DNA of 64,000 nucleotides from Vreelandella nigrificans. GTDB taxonomy: Bacteria > Pseudomonadota > Gammaproteobacteria > Pseudomonadales > Halomonadaceae. Where the stretch lies: the NCBI RefSeq assembly GCF_002374315.1, contig NZ_NWUX01000005.1, positions 1 to 64,000 on the forward strand, written 5' to 3'. Made by a program: the position numbers and the translations under genes. Positions 15,959 to 23,677 of the stretch are shown piece after piece (position 1 is the first letter of the stretch; each line of letters opens with the position of its first letter). The notes beneath the pieces were generated by a model. The model was not told where the DNA came from, ran no database searches, and saw nothing but the letters and a program-made list of their open reading frames with translations.

Positions 15959-16747
15959 TTATAGGCCTAGAGTACTAAGCATAAGTTTCAGCTGGTTATT
16001 TAGCATGGGCAGCCCTGGTTGTACCATGCAACCTAGACTCTTTGCTTTCTTTAAAAGATGAGTTTCTGAAGGATCCATAATAATATCAGCAACTACTTGA
16101 TCTTTAGTCAAGCCATTAGCATTTAAAGGTAAAGGATCATTTTTTCTAAGCCCAAGCGAAGTAGCATTGACGACAAGGTCATGGCCTGCGGGATTATGAT
16201 CACCTAATACGATGTTGATATTCGGATGTTCTTTTTTAAGGTTATAAATAAGTGCCTCTGCTTTTTCTAGCGTTCTATTAAAGATGGTGATTAATGAAAC
16301 ATTTTCTTCTGCTAGTGCAAAAGCAATAGCGCTTGCAGCCCCACCAGAGCCAACTAAATAAACAGAGCGACCTTTTGGTTCAAAACCGTTCGCTTTTAAT
16401 CCGGCTACAAAGCCTTTTCCATCAAGAATATATCCATGATAATGCCCACCAGAGGTGCGACGAACTACATTAACAGCTTGTGCACAACGTGCATCCTCTG
16501 TTAACTGATCGCACAAATGTGACATAGCCGATTTATGTGGCACTGTAACTACGAAACCGGCTAGATTTTGCATAGAAGAGAGGCCTTTCACAAACTCTTC
16601 CAGGCGATCTCGATGCACATGAGCCGGGACCATAACAGCGTCAATACCATTCTCTTTACATAAATCATTAAATTTTTCTGGTGTTTTCACGTGTTCAATC
16701 GGATCAGCGATAATGAAACACACTTTAGTTTTTCCGGAAACATTCAT
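15959..16747 (-). CDS. AroE-like (shikimate dehydrogenase superfamily) oxidoreductase with altered substrate site
   Basis: A 262-residue two-domain dehydrogenase. The catalytic pair is kept: Lys72 in TVPHK and Asp109 in YILDGKGF. The Rossmann domain shows LVGSGGAASAIAFAL and FNRTLEKAEAL. The substrate site is changed: the usual HSKSP is EHVKTP (both Ser lost), and the Asn of NVTxPxK is Val66. Residues that hold shikimate carboxylate are therefore missing and a different hydroxy acid is likely. The start is ATG 16747, eight bases after AAGG, rather than GTG 16756. It is the last gene of the minus-strand TRAP-3 operon, which argues for catabolism and not aromatic amino-acid synthesis. Confidence 0.82.
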   Translation of the reverse strand: MNVSGKTKVCFIIADPIEHVKTPEKFNDLCKENGIDAVMVPAHVHRDRLEEFVKGLSSMQNLAGFVVTVPHKSAMSHLCDQLTEDARCAQAVNVVRRTSGGHYHGYILDGKGFVAGLKANGFEPKGRSVYLVGSGGAASAIAFALAEENVSLITIFNRTLEKAEALIYNLKKEHPNINIVLGDHNPAGHDLVVNATSLGLRKNDPLPLNANGLTKDQVVADIIMDPSETHLLKKAKSLGCMVQPGLPMLNNQLKLMLSTLGL

Positions 16748-16810
16748 ATACCCCACCTTAAAAAGTCAATAGTTAAAGAAACTCATAATCATTTTATATA
16801 GATAACACCA

Positions 16811-17509
16811 TCAAGCATTCAAATAAACATTCATCCTTTTCGCTGCCTGGCGCAAATGATTTTCAGCTGCCAATGCAGCGCCATCACAATTTCCACGTTT
16901 AATATTCTCAAATATCTCAGCATGCTCTGAAAAAACTTCATTTACTAAATCATGAGAATATTTAGAGGTATTTAGCCTGGCCTGACGAATCAGCTTTCTT
17001 ACTGAATGATCAAGATGCTCATTTAAATCAATAAAATATCCGTTATGAGTTGCTTCAACTATCGATCTGTGGAAAAGGTAGTCCTCATGATCGGCAAGCT
17101 CCCCTTTAGCGATAGCCAACTCCATTCCCAGCAGCGCCTGTTGAATCTTTTTCAGGTCTGTACTATCGCGTTTTGATGCAGCAATTTTCGCAGCCCCTGA
17201 TTCAAAAAATATCAAAAAATCAATAATTTCCTGAAAAGTTTCTTCATCCCTGGCTGGAAAATCACCAACTTTAAACGACCGAGCATGAGTGTTCTCGGCA
17301 ACGGTTGTTTTTTTCCCCTGCCCAGTATCAATTACCCCCTCCTTTTTTAGGTAAGAGAGAGCTTCCCGAACTACCGTCCGGCTTACCCCAAACTGTTCAC
17401 ACAGCTCACGTTCGCTTGGCAAGCTATCCCCTGGTTTTAGGAGTCCATTGTTTAACTCTCTATAAAACCAGTTAACTAATGAGTCCGATAACGGCTTAGC
17501 AATATCCAT
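16811..17509 (-). CDS. FadR/GntR-family (FCD) transcriptional regulator, TRAP-3 operon
   Basis: A 232-residue regulator. The winged HTH at about residues 8-72 contains LPSERELCEQFGVSRTVVREAL; the FCD effector domain occupies about 90-230. Putative metal-ligand residues of FCD domains are seen in DYLFHRSIVEATHNGYF and EHAEIFENI. ATG 17509 follows GGAGG by 11 bases; a TTG at 17527 overlaps that site and is rejected. It lies inside the operon between dctM and the AroE-like gene, so it probably controls its own operon through the palindrome at 20532-20571. It shares the FHRxIxxATHNGYFI block with the second FCD regulator nearby. Confidence 0.88.
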   Translation of the reverse strand: MDIAKPLSDSLVNWFYRELNNGLLKPGDSLPSERELCEQFGVSRTVVREALSYLKKEGVIDTGQGKKTTVAENTHARSFKVGDFPARDEETFQEIIDFLIFFESGAAKIAASKRDSTDLKKIQQALLGMELAIAKGELADHEDYLFHRSIVEATHNGYFIDLNEHLDHSVRKLIRQARLNTSKYSHDLVNEVFSEHAEIFENIKRGNCDGAALAAENHLRQAAKRMNVYLNA

Positions 17510-17557
17510 TTTAGATAAAACCTCCAAAGAACTTTACAATTTTCTCTGACAATTGTT

Positions 17558-18868
17558 TTACATTACTTGTTTAGGTAACCAAGTAGCTATTTCAGGATAT
17601 ATCGCAATAAGCGCCATACCCAAGACAATCACTAAAACATAAGGAGTAACCGACTTATAAATATGCAGCATTGTAATTTCTTTTGGCGCGACCCCTTTCA
17701 GGTAGAAAAGATTAAATCCGAAAGGAGGAGTCATGTAACCAATTTCCATCATGATAATAAACATTATGCCAAACCAGATGGGGTCAATGCCGTTAGCTTG
17801 TATCAAAGGTACAAAAACAGGCAGAGTGATCATCATTATCCCAACTGGATCCATTACCATACCCAGTAAGAACACAATAAATAGCATAGCAAATACTACC
17901 CCCCATTCTCCCCCGGGTATAAACGCCATGATGTCTGTAATTACACGCTGGGCCCCCATAGAAGTATAAACGGTACTAAATGCATATGCCGAAAAAAGTA
18001 TCCACATTATCATGGAAGTTAGAACTAAGCACTTAATCGAGGCATCAGAAATCAACTTAAATGTTAGTTGTTTATGGACAGCCGCTGATATTATAGACCC
18101 AAGTACTCCAACAGCAGCAGCCTCCGTTGGGGTGGCCATGCCACTAAGAATAGAACCCAGCACCAATGCCACAATCATAATCGGCAGTAAAACCCCTTTT
18201 AATGCCACAATTTTTTCATTCCAACTCCCTCTATCCTCCTTCGGTAGAGATGGGCCAAGGCTCGGGTTTATAAAGCACCGTATAGCAATATATGCGGATA
18301 CCAAAATCATAAGCAAAATTCCTGGCATAACCCCAGCAGCAAATAGTGCTCCTACTGAAACACCTGTCAGCATTGAGTAAAGAATCATTACGATGCTTGG
18401 AGGAATTAAAATCCCAAAACCACCACCCGCATTAATGCACCCTAGCGCCATTTCTCTATTATAACCACGGGCAAGCATCGCAGGCAGAGCCACGGCTCCC
18501 ATAGTCACAACGGCTGCGCCACTTACACCTACCATTGCCCCAAAAATAGCACATATAAATACTGTGCCAATCGCCAATCCTCCACGCACTCCTCCCCACC
18601 ATAGGTGCATCATTCTATATAATGATAGTGCAACTCCAGACCGTTCTAGAATAATAGCCATTAAAATAAATAGCGGAACAGATATTAAGGTAAAGCTATT
18701 CATAGTACTCCACATTCTTGATGCAATCATATAGAATGCATCACTCCCCCATGTGAAGTATAAAAATATTACGGATATTCCTCCTAGAACCCAAGCGAGC
18801 GAAACACCTAAAAACAGAAAAAAAACTAAAGAACCAAAAAACAAAACTGTCAGCAATTCAGTACTCAT
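17558..18868 (-). CDS. dctM: TRAP transporter large permease, DctM (system 3)
   Basis: A 436-residue membrane subunit with about 12 helices. Marks: LISVPLFILMAIILERSGVA, IFGAMVGVSGAAVVTMGAV, FGILIPPSIVMILYS and EIGYMTPPFGFNLFY. The ribosome site AGGAGG lies seven bases before ATG at 18868. The operon order on the minus strand is dctP, dctQ, dctM, FCD regulator, aroE-like. Base composition is noticeably more AT-rich than in TRAP systems 1, 2 and 5, suggesting separate origin. Confidence 0.92.
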   Translation of the reverse strand: MSTELLTVLFFGSLVFFLFLGVSLAWVLGGISVIFLYFTWGSDAFYMIASRMWSTMNSFTLISVPLFILMAIILERSGVALSLYRMMHLWWGGVRGGLAIGTVFICAIFGAMVGVSGAAVVTMGAVALPAMLARGYNREMALGCINAGGGFGILIPPSIVMILYSMLTGVSVGALFAAGVMPGILLMILVSAYIAIRCFINPSLGPSLPKEDRGSWNEKIVALKGVLLPIMIVALVLGSILSGMATPTEAAAVGVLGSIISAAVHKQLTFKLISDASIKCLVLTSMIMWILFSAYAFSTVYTSMGAQRVITDIMAFIPGGEWGVVFAMLFIVFLLGMVMDPVGIMMITLPVFVPLIQANGIDPIWFGIMFIIMMEIGYMTPPFGFNLFYLKGVAPKEITMLHIYKSVTPYVLVIVLGMALIAIYPEIATWLPKQVM

Positions 18869-18898
18869 GGATCCTCCTTTATATTGTTATTAAGAGAG

Positions 18899-19411
18899 TT
18901 ATATCTCTATATTTTTCTCGATGAGAATTAGAAAATCTTCCACAAAATTAGCAATTCCTTGTAGTAAAAGCAGGCAAGCACCTACTGGAACAGCAAGTTT
19001 TACAGGCCATATTTGAGGGTTCCAGGCTGATCCAGACCTTTCGATTCTGCTTATGGAGTCACTGGCCAACTCCCACCCTTCGGTGATCAATACTAAGATA
19101 AAAGCAAAGAACAGAAATGACGTTAACAAATTAATGAAAGATTGAGTTCTCGGGCCTAAGTTTTGGTAGAAAATATCAACATTCACATGCCCCTTATTTG
19201 CTAACAAATAGGCGCCAGACAACATAACATATGCTCCGAAAACAAGCTGGGAAAGCTCTCCTGTCCATGTCGTCGGTTGCCTAAAAAAATATCTCATAAT
19301 GACTTCAGCTATGAGCAATATAAATATCAAATATATGGAATATCCTACGACTCGACCAACCATCAAATTCATGGCGGTTATATAGCCACATAATGACTTA
19401 ACGTAGTGCAT
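18899..19411 (-). CDS. dctQ: TRAP transporter small permease, DctQ (system 3)
   Basis: A 170-residue, four-helix protein. The signature is TTWTGELSQLVFGAYVMLSGAY and GHVNVDIFYQNL. ATG 19411 is six bases behind GGAG; a TTG at 19423 that includes this GGAG is rejected. Thirty bases separate it from dctM. Function follows from the family and the operon. Confidence 0.9.
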   Translation of the reverse strand: MHYVKSLCGYITAMNLMVGRVVGYSIYLIFILLIAEVIMRYFFRQPTTWTGELSQLVFGAYVMLSGAYLLANKGHVNVDIFYQNLGPRTQSFINLLTSFLFFAFILVLITEGWELASDSISRIERSGSAWNPQIWPVKLAVPVGACLLLLQGIANFVEDFLILIEKNIEI

Positions 19412-19468
19412 ATATAGCTCCAAAAAATTAAATTGTCTGCCCAGAGCTCATACTGGGCAGACGAATGA

Positions 19469-20497
19469 TTAATGCTTGGAAATATCATCCCTAAAGCTTC
19501 TCAGCATTTCTATTGCTGCTGAAGCACTATCTCCTTTATTTCCCTCAAGCTCCCAAATATTATTTGCTTCGATCTCCATTTTTTCCCTTACATCATCAGG
19601 GAAACTTATAGAAGTAATATCCTGAGAGCTTTCAATTTTTCTTAAGGCGACTGCTTCACGATACATATGATCAATAGTCGTACTCCAAAAGTGATCCTCA
19701 AGTGTATCTTTTAGAATGTCTTGGATATCACCTGGAAGTCTTGCAATAGCATCTTCGTTAATTATATAGGCTTCCAACGCACCAATGAGAATAGGATCTT
19801 GTACACGATAAGAAGCAACTTCATAGAACCCCATATTGGATGCCTCTTGAACAGCCCCCCAAACTCCCGCATCAAATGTTCCTGTGGCAAGGGCTTGATA
19901 AAGCTCAGTGCCAGGGATAAACGAAGCTGCAGCACCAACATTTGTTAAGAAAGTTTGGGGAACTCCAGCAACCCGTATACGCATTCCTTCAAAGGTTTCG
20001 AGGCTGTCTATTTCGACTCTAGAGAACATCTCGTAGGGATAAACTTTGTCTGAGGCATAATATAGGCCGTAACCGGCTGCCTCTTCTCTAATGATCTCTT
20101 CAAACCCAAGGTTTTTAAAATAGTGAGCGGCTTGCCACACCTCATCGAATGCACCAGGAAGCCCGAAAGCAATGCCCGCTGTTTCGAGCTGATCTGTCAG
20201 ATAGGCAGGTGAAGTCAAAGCCATAGGAATGACACCACGGCGAACTGCATTGAAAAGCTCAGTTGCTCCAAAGAGGCTATCAGCAGGATAAAGATCTAGA
20301 ACTAACCTACCACCTGTGCGTTCTTCCAACGTATTTTTCAGCTTAACGAGGCTGTGTTCCCAAGTTGGACTTGCCATAGGAAGGTGTGTAGTTACTCGCC
20401 ATACATATTGTTCATCTTCGGCAAGAACTTGAGAAATGCTAGCTGTCAGCAAAGTGGCTGAAATAGCGCCATGTGCAATAATTTTTAACACATTCAT
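19469..20497 (-). CDS. dctP: TRAP transporter substrate-binding protein, DctP-like (system 3)
   Basis: A 342-residue periplasmic receptor. Signal peptide is about residues 1-26 (ending SQVLAEDE). The binding-site Arg is in EGMRIRVAGVPQTF and the second-lobe motif is ELYQALATGTFDAGVWGAVQEA, placing it in the same broad branch as the receptor of system 2 (no QENP). ATG 20497 follows AGAGG by seven bases. First gene of the operon; the perfect 15-bp inverted repeat lies 35-74 bp upstream of the start codon, a position fit for repression. Confidence 0.9.
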   Translation of the reverse strand: MNVLKIIAHGAISATLLTASISQVLAEDEQYVWRVTTHLPMASPTWEHSLVKLKNTLEERTGGRLVLDLYPADSLFGATELFNAVRRGVIPMALTSPAYLTDQLETAGIAFGLPGAFDEVWQAAHYFKNLGFEEIIREEAAGYGLYYASDKVYPYEMFSRVEIDSLETFEGMRIRVAGVPQTFLTNVGAAASFIPGTELYQALATGTFDAGVWGAVQEASNMGFYEVASYRVQDPILIGALEAYIINEDAIARLPGDIQDILKDTLEDHFWSTTIDHMYREAVALRKIESSQDITSISFPDDVREKMEIEANNIWELEGNKGDSASAAIEMLRSFRDDISKH

Positions 20498-20531
20498 GAG
20501 CAACCTCTTAGGCGTTGTTTGTCAATTATTA

Positions 20532-20571
20532 TATCTTGTCATACAAAATTCCCTTCTTGTATGACAAGATA
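20532..20571. promoter_or_regulatory. Perfect 15-bp inverted repeat containing two FCD-type operators
   Basis: TATCTTGTCATACAA at 20532-20546 is repeated inverted as TTGTATGACAAGATA at 20557-20571 around a 10-bp spacer. Each arm holds an 11-bp TTGTnnnACAA element, which matches the known GntR/FadR-family pattern TnGTnnnACnA. It lies directly upstream of the system-3 dctP and is the likely operator for one of the two FCD regulators encoded nearby. Confidence 0.75.
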
Positions 20572-20968
20572 GTCTTTAACAGCAGGCCTTGAGAGTCAAT
20601 ATATCCTTTGGTATTACATTTTTTCATATACTACTGATTTACAAGGAGTTATTCAGAAGAGTGATTTATTTAAATTCTCTCTTCCATCATACTTTTCGCC
20701 TCGCTTCACTCTGGATCCGCTGTTTTTTTTCAATCAACGGCACGGCCATCCAGTAGAATTATCTAATGTAATATTCTATGGATTAGATGTAGGGGGATAT
20801 CGTCAACGGAACAACTCGGCTGACAAAAGGGTTAAGAAATGCGTTAGATAGGTAGCATTTTTAGCGCAAACAAGAGGATAGCGCTCTATTAGCCAACTGT
20901 GCATCAACATTAGAAATATATCCCGCCGCTGCTTACGCACAATCTCGGCGGGATATAATATGCCTAAC
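20572..20968. other. Intergenic stretch with a strong hairpin
   Basis: No gene is seen. A 12-bp perfect inverted repeat, TATATCCCGCCG at 20917-20928 and CGGCGGGATATA at 20946-20957, sits just after the end of the FCD regulator gene on the minus strand. It lacks a T tract and may be a weak terminator or mRNA 3' stabiliser. AGGAGTTATTCAGA at 20644-20657 recurs at 39265-39278 next to another decayed stretch, so an old IS end is possible. Confidence 0.4.
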
Positions 20969-21703
20969 TTAGTTGGTAGACACGGCCTGATAGATTTCTA
21001 AGCGTTTTGCAGCATTTTCGAGATGTTGTGAAGCTGCTTTCTCCGCTTCAACCACATCCTGAGCCTCGATGGCATTAAAAATAGCCTCATGCTCTTGCTG
21101 GACCAGTTTAACCATATCATTTCTACGAGCAGTTTTTTCTCTGGCGATGCGTATCAAATTTCTAACGCGCGATTCTAGAAACTCTCCAAAGCTTATAAAG
21201 TAGCCGTTGTGAGTGGCGTGCAAAATGGCTCGATGGAATTGCATATCTTCATCAACTCCATTTTGCCCCTTGCGAATAGCTGAACCTAGATCATCAAGAT
21301 GCTTACGAATTGATTTGAGATCGTCATTATTTCGACTTTTAGCGGCCTGTCTTGTGGCAGCAACTTCCACTGACATCAAAAAGCTAAAGAGATGGGAAAG
21401 GTCTTCTTTGTCTTCAAGACTAGGGTCTAGCCTGAAAACGGAGGATCCCTGTGGATTAACGAATTGGCCACGCCCTTGTTGGGAGATAACTAACCCATCA
21501 GATTTTAGGATAGAGATAGCCTCCCTGATAACTGGGCGGCTAACCCCGTAGATATTTGCCAACTCATGCTGAGTGGGAAGGCGTTTGCCCGGCTGAATTT
21601 CCCCGCTGTCGATGGACACTCTAATGCGTTTGGCTACTTCATCCGGAAGGGAGTGGCCTCTCAAGATGTGATTTGAAGTGGTTGTGTTCATTTTTGTGTC
21701 CAT
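20969..21703 (-). CDS. FadR/GntR-family (FCD) transcriptional regulator 2
   Basis: A 244-residue regulator: wHTH at about residues 18-85 (LPTQHELANIYGVSRPVIREAI) and FCD domain at about 100-238 (EDMQFHRAILHATHNGYFISF, QEHEAIFNAI). The start is uncertain, ATG 21703 or ATG 21691; neither has a good ribosome site. It is downstream of, and probably cotranscribed with, the SDR gene at 21748. It is a paralogue of the regulator at 16811. Likely targets are the TTGTAAGACAA-type sites between the two SDR genes. Confidence 0.87.
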   Translation of the reverse strand: MDTKMNTTTSNHILRGHSLPDEVAKRIRVSIDSGEIQPGKRLPTQHELANIYGVSRPVIREAISILKSDGLVISQQGRGQFVNPQGSSVFRLDPSLEDKEDLSHLFSFLMSVEVAATRQAAKSRNNDDLKSIRKHLDDLGSAIRKGQNGVDEDMQFHRAILHATHNGYFISFGEFLESRVRNLIRIAREKTARRNDMVKLVQQEHEAIFNAIEAQDVVEAEKAASQHLENAAKRLEIYQAVSTN

Positions 21704-21747
21704 TTAGAGAGCAATCTTGCCTTAGTAATGAGTGAGCCCCGCGTATG

Positions 21748-22482
21748 TCAATTAATGTATAAGCCGCCATTGACCTGGATTGCTTCGCCAGTTATGTAGC
21801 TAGCCGCATCGCTGCAGAGAAAATCGACAACGCTGGCGACTTCATCAGGCCGGCCTAATCGCTGCAAAGGTGTGGAATCAATCATATTCTGTCGCTTGAC
21901 CTCATCCAATGATTTCATCATACGAGTATCAATCAACCCAGGGGATACAGCGTTAACGCGAGTAAGAGGAGAGAGCTCTTGTGCCAGTGAACGAGTCAAA
22001 GTGAGAACGCCCCCTTTGGCTGTAGCGTAGGGGGTATGATTGATACTTCCACGTTGGCCAGCCAATGAAGCAAGGTTCACGATGGAACTACGACGACTTA
22101 ATAAAGGGCGCAATGCCTGAATAGTATAGAAAACCCCATCCAAGTTAATAGCAAGACTGTTGCGCCATTCGCTCACCCCGATCTCGCCTAACGGAAGATG
22201 TTGATACAAGCCAGCTGCGGTAACGATGTAGTCAACCTGGCCAAAGATTTCCTGGCATTTTAAGGCTAGGCGCTCAGCATCTTCTGCTTTTGATACATCT
22301 TGCATCATACCATAGCAGCTCTGCTCGCCTCCTAGTGACTCGACGAGTGGGGTCAGCGCTTCCATGCTGATATCGGCCAGTAGTAAGCGTATGTTTCGAT
22401 CATGAAAACGTTTTGCGATTGCTGCTGGGATTTCGCCTGCAGCCCCGGTAATCACAGCAGTCTCACAGTCTTGTTTATTCAT
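21748..22482 (-). CDS. Short-chain dehydrogenase/reductase (SDR) 1
   Basis: A 244-residue classical SDR. Cofactor motif TGAAGEIPAAIA (variant of TGxxxGIG, with the last Gly replaced by Pro), NAG-type motif TAAGLYQH, catalytic Ser in LASLAGQ, YATAK as the Tyr-Lys pair, and SPGLIDTRM. LLADIS after beta-2 suggests NAD preference (Asp). ATG 22482 is six bases after AGGAG; ATG 22497 and TTG 22503 lie upstream of that site and are rejected. Divergent from SDR 2. It probably oxidises a secondary alcohol in the same pathway. Confidence 0.88.
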   Translation of the reverse strand: MNKQDCETAVITGAAGEIPAAIAKRFHDRNIRLLLADISMEALTPLVESLGGEQSCYGMMQDVSKAEDAERLALKCQEIFGQVDYIVTAAGLYQHLPLGEIGVSEWRNSLAINLDGVFYTIQALRPLLSRRSSIVNLASLAGQRGSINHTPYATAKGGVLTLTRSLAQELSPLTRVNAVSPGLIDTRMMKSLDEVKRQNMIDSTPLQRLGRPDEVASVVDFLCSDAASYITGEAIQVNGGLYIN

Positions 22483-22511
22483 TGATAGCTCCTGCATAGA
22501 CAAAAGTCTTA

Positions 22512-22849
22512 TTGTAAGGTTGTCTTACAAGTTGCAGTTTAGAAGGTGTAAATAAGCATGGCAAGACGAACATTGCTGGATACACAACAAAACCTATAGA
22601 ACCAAATGCCTGAATTTTTAGCATGAGGATATGCTCGCAGCCACTCGCAATAGTGGCTGAAAGGGGTAGCGCCTGCTTAGAAAAAGTGCATGTTGCATAT
22701 GGTTAGACACTGCTTGCGTGCAGCTTGTCGGATCGATGTAGGCACCGGAGAGTTTCCTCAGCAAACGATGGGTATTTCCTAACGCATTTAGTGGCTTGCC
22801 CCACAGGGTTGCCTAAGAAATTCCTACGTTATAAAAATTTGTAAGGCAA
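22512..22849. promoter_or_regulatory. Divergent promoter region with two copies of a TTGTAAG(A/G)CAA operator
   Basis: TTGTCTTACAA at 22520-22530 (TTGTAAGACAA on the minus strand) lies just before SDR 1, and TTGTAAGGCAA at 22839-22849 lies just before SDR 2. The first is embedded in a second symmetry, TTGTAAG 22512-22518 with CTTACAA 22524-22530. Both fit the FCD operator TnGTnnnACnA (the second with one mismatch). The remaining 300 bp of the gap shows no gene. Confidence 0.6.
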
Positions 22850-22872
22850 CCATATCAATTTTGAGGCGCCGT

Positions 22873-23655
22873 ATGATGCAAAAACAAAGACAGCACTCTG
22901 AGCGGGGAGCAGTAGTAGTTACTGGGGGCGGAAGTGGTATCGGACGCACCATTGCGGAGCAATTCGCCCGTGCAGGCGAGGCAGTAATAATCTTTGATTA
23001 CAACAAAGCGGCTGCCGAGCAGGTGGCGTCAGACCTGAAGATTACTGGCTACCGCGCTGCGGCCTTTGCCGGCTCAGTGAGTGATGAGGCTGACGTTTCT
23101 GCTGCTTTCGCCCTTGCAGATACCTGCTTTGATGGTGTCAAGACGCTAATCAACAATGCCGGTGTCTCTGGTAACTGCCCAACCATTGAGCTAAGCCTCG
23201 CCGAATGGCAGCGCAATATTGATGTGAACCTTACTGGGGTCTTTTTATGCGCCCGTGAAGCCGGACGACGCTTGATTAAAGCTGGTCGGCCGGGGGTAAT
23301 CATCAATATGGCCTCCATGTATGGCGTAGTCGCTGCACCTAATCGAATAGCTTACTGCGGCACCAAGTCTGGCGTAGTGATGATGACTAAGACGCTGGCA
23401 CTCGAATGGGCCAGCGCCGGTATTCGAGTTAATGGTATCGCGCCTGGATACGTGCATACCGCCCTGACTCAAGAACTAATTGAGACAGGCCGCTTGAATG
23501 CTGAGGCACTTAATCATCGCACTCCTTTAGGCCGCTTCGGGACGCCAGAGGAAGTGGCAGATCTCGCCTGGTTCCTAGCCTCCGATCAGTCTCGCTTCAT
23601 CACTGGCCAAGTCGTCGGTGTTGATGGTGGCTGGTCTGCCAATGGCTATCTCTGA
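22873..23655 (+). CDS. Short-chain dehydrogenase/reductase (SDR) 2, first gene of the E1-E2-E3 operon
   Basis: A 260-residue classical SDR: TGGGSGIGRTIA (cofactor), INNAGVSG, MASMYGV (Ser), YCGTK (Tyr-Lys), APGYVHTALT, and the C-terminal GVDGGW. FDYN after beta-2 (Asp) indicates NAD. ATG 22873 lies six bases after GAGG; another ATG follows at 22876. Probable role: oxidation of a hydroxy acid or hydroxyketone to the 2-oxo compound used by the dehydrogenase complex encoded next. That role is inferred from the operon only. Confidence 0.88.
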   Translation: MMQKQRQHSERGAVVVTGGGSGIGRTIAEQFARAGEAVIIFDYNKAAAEQVASDLKITGYRAAAFAGSVSDEADVSAAFALADTCFDGVKTLINNAGVSGNCPTIELSLAEWQRNIDVNLTGVFLCAREAGRRLIKAGRPGVIINMASMYGVVAAPNRIAYCGTKSGVVMMTKTLALEWASAGIRVNGIAPGYVHTALTQELIETGRLNAEALNHRTPLGRFGTPEEVADLAWFLASDQSRFITGQVVGVDGGWSANGYL

Positions 23656-23677
23656 TTATTTGCGAGGAGAATTCAGC

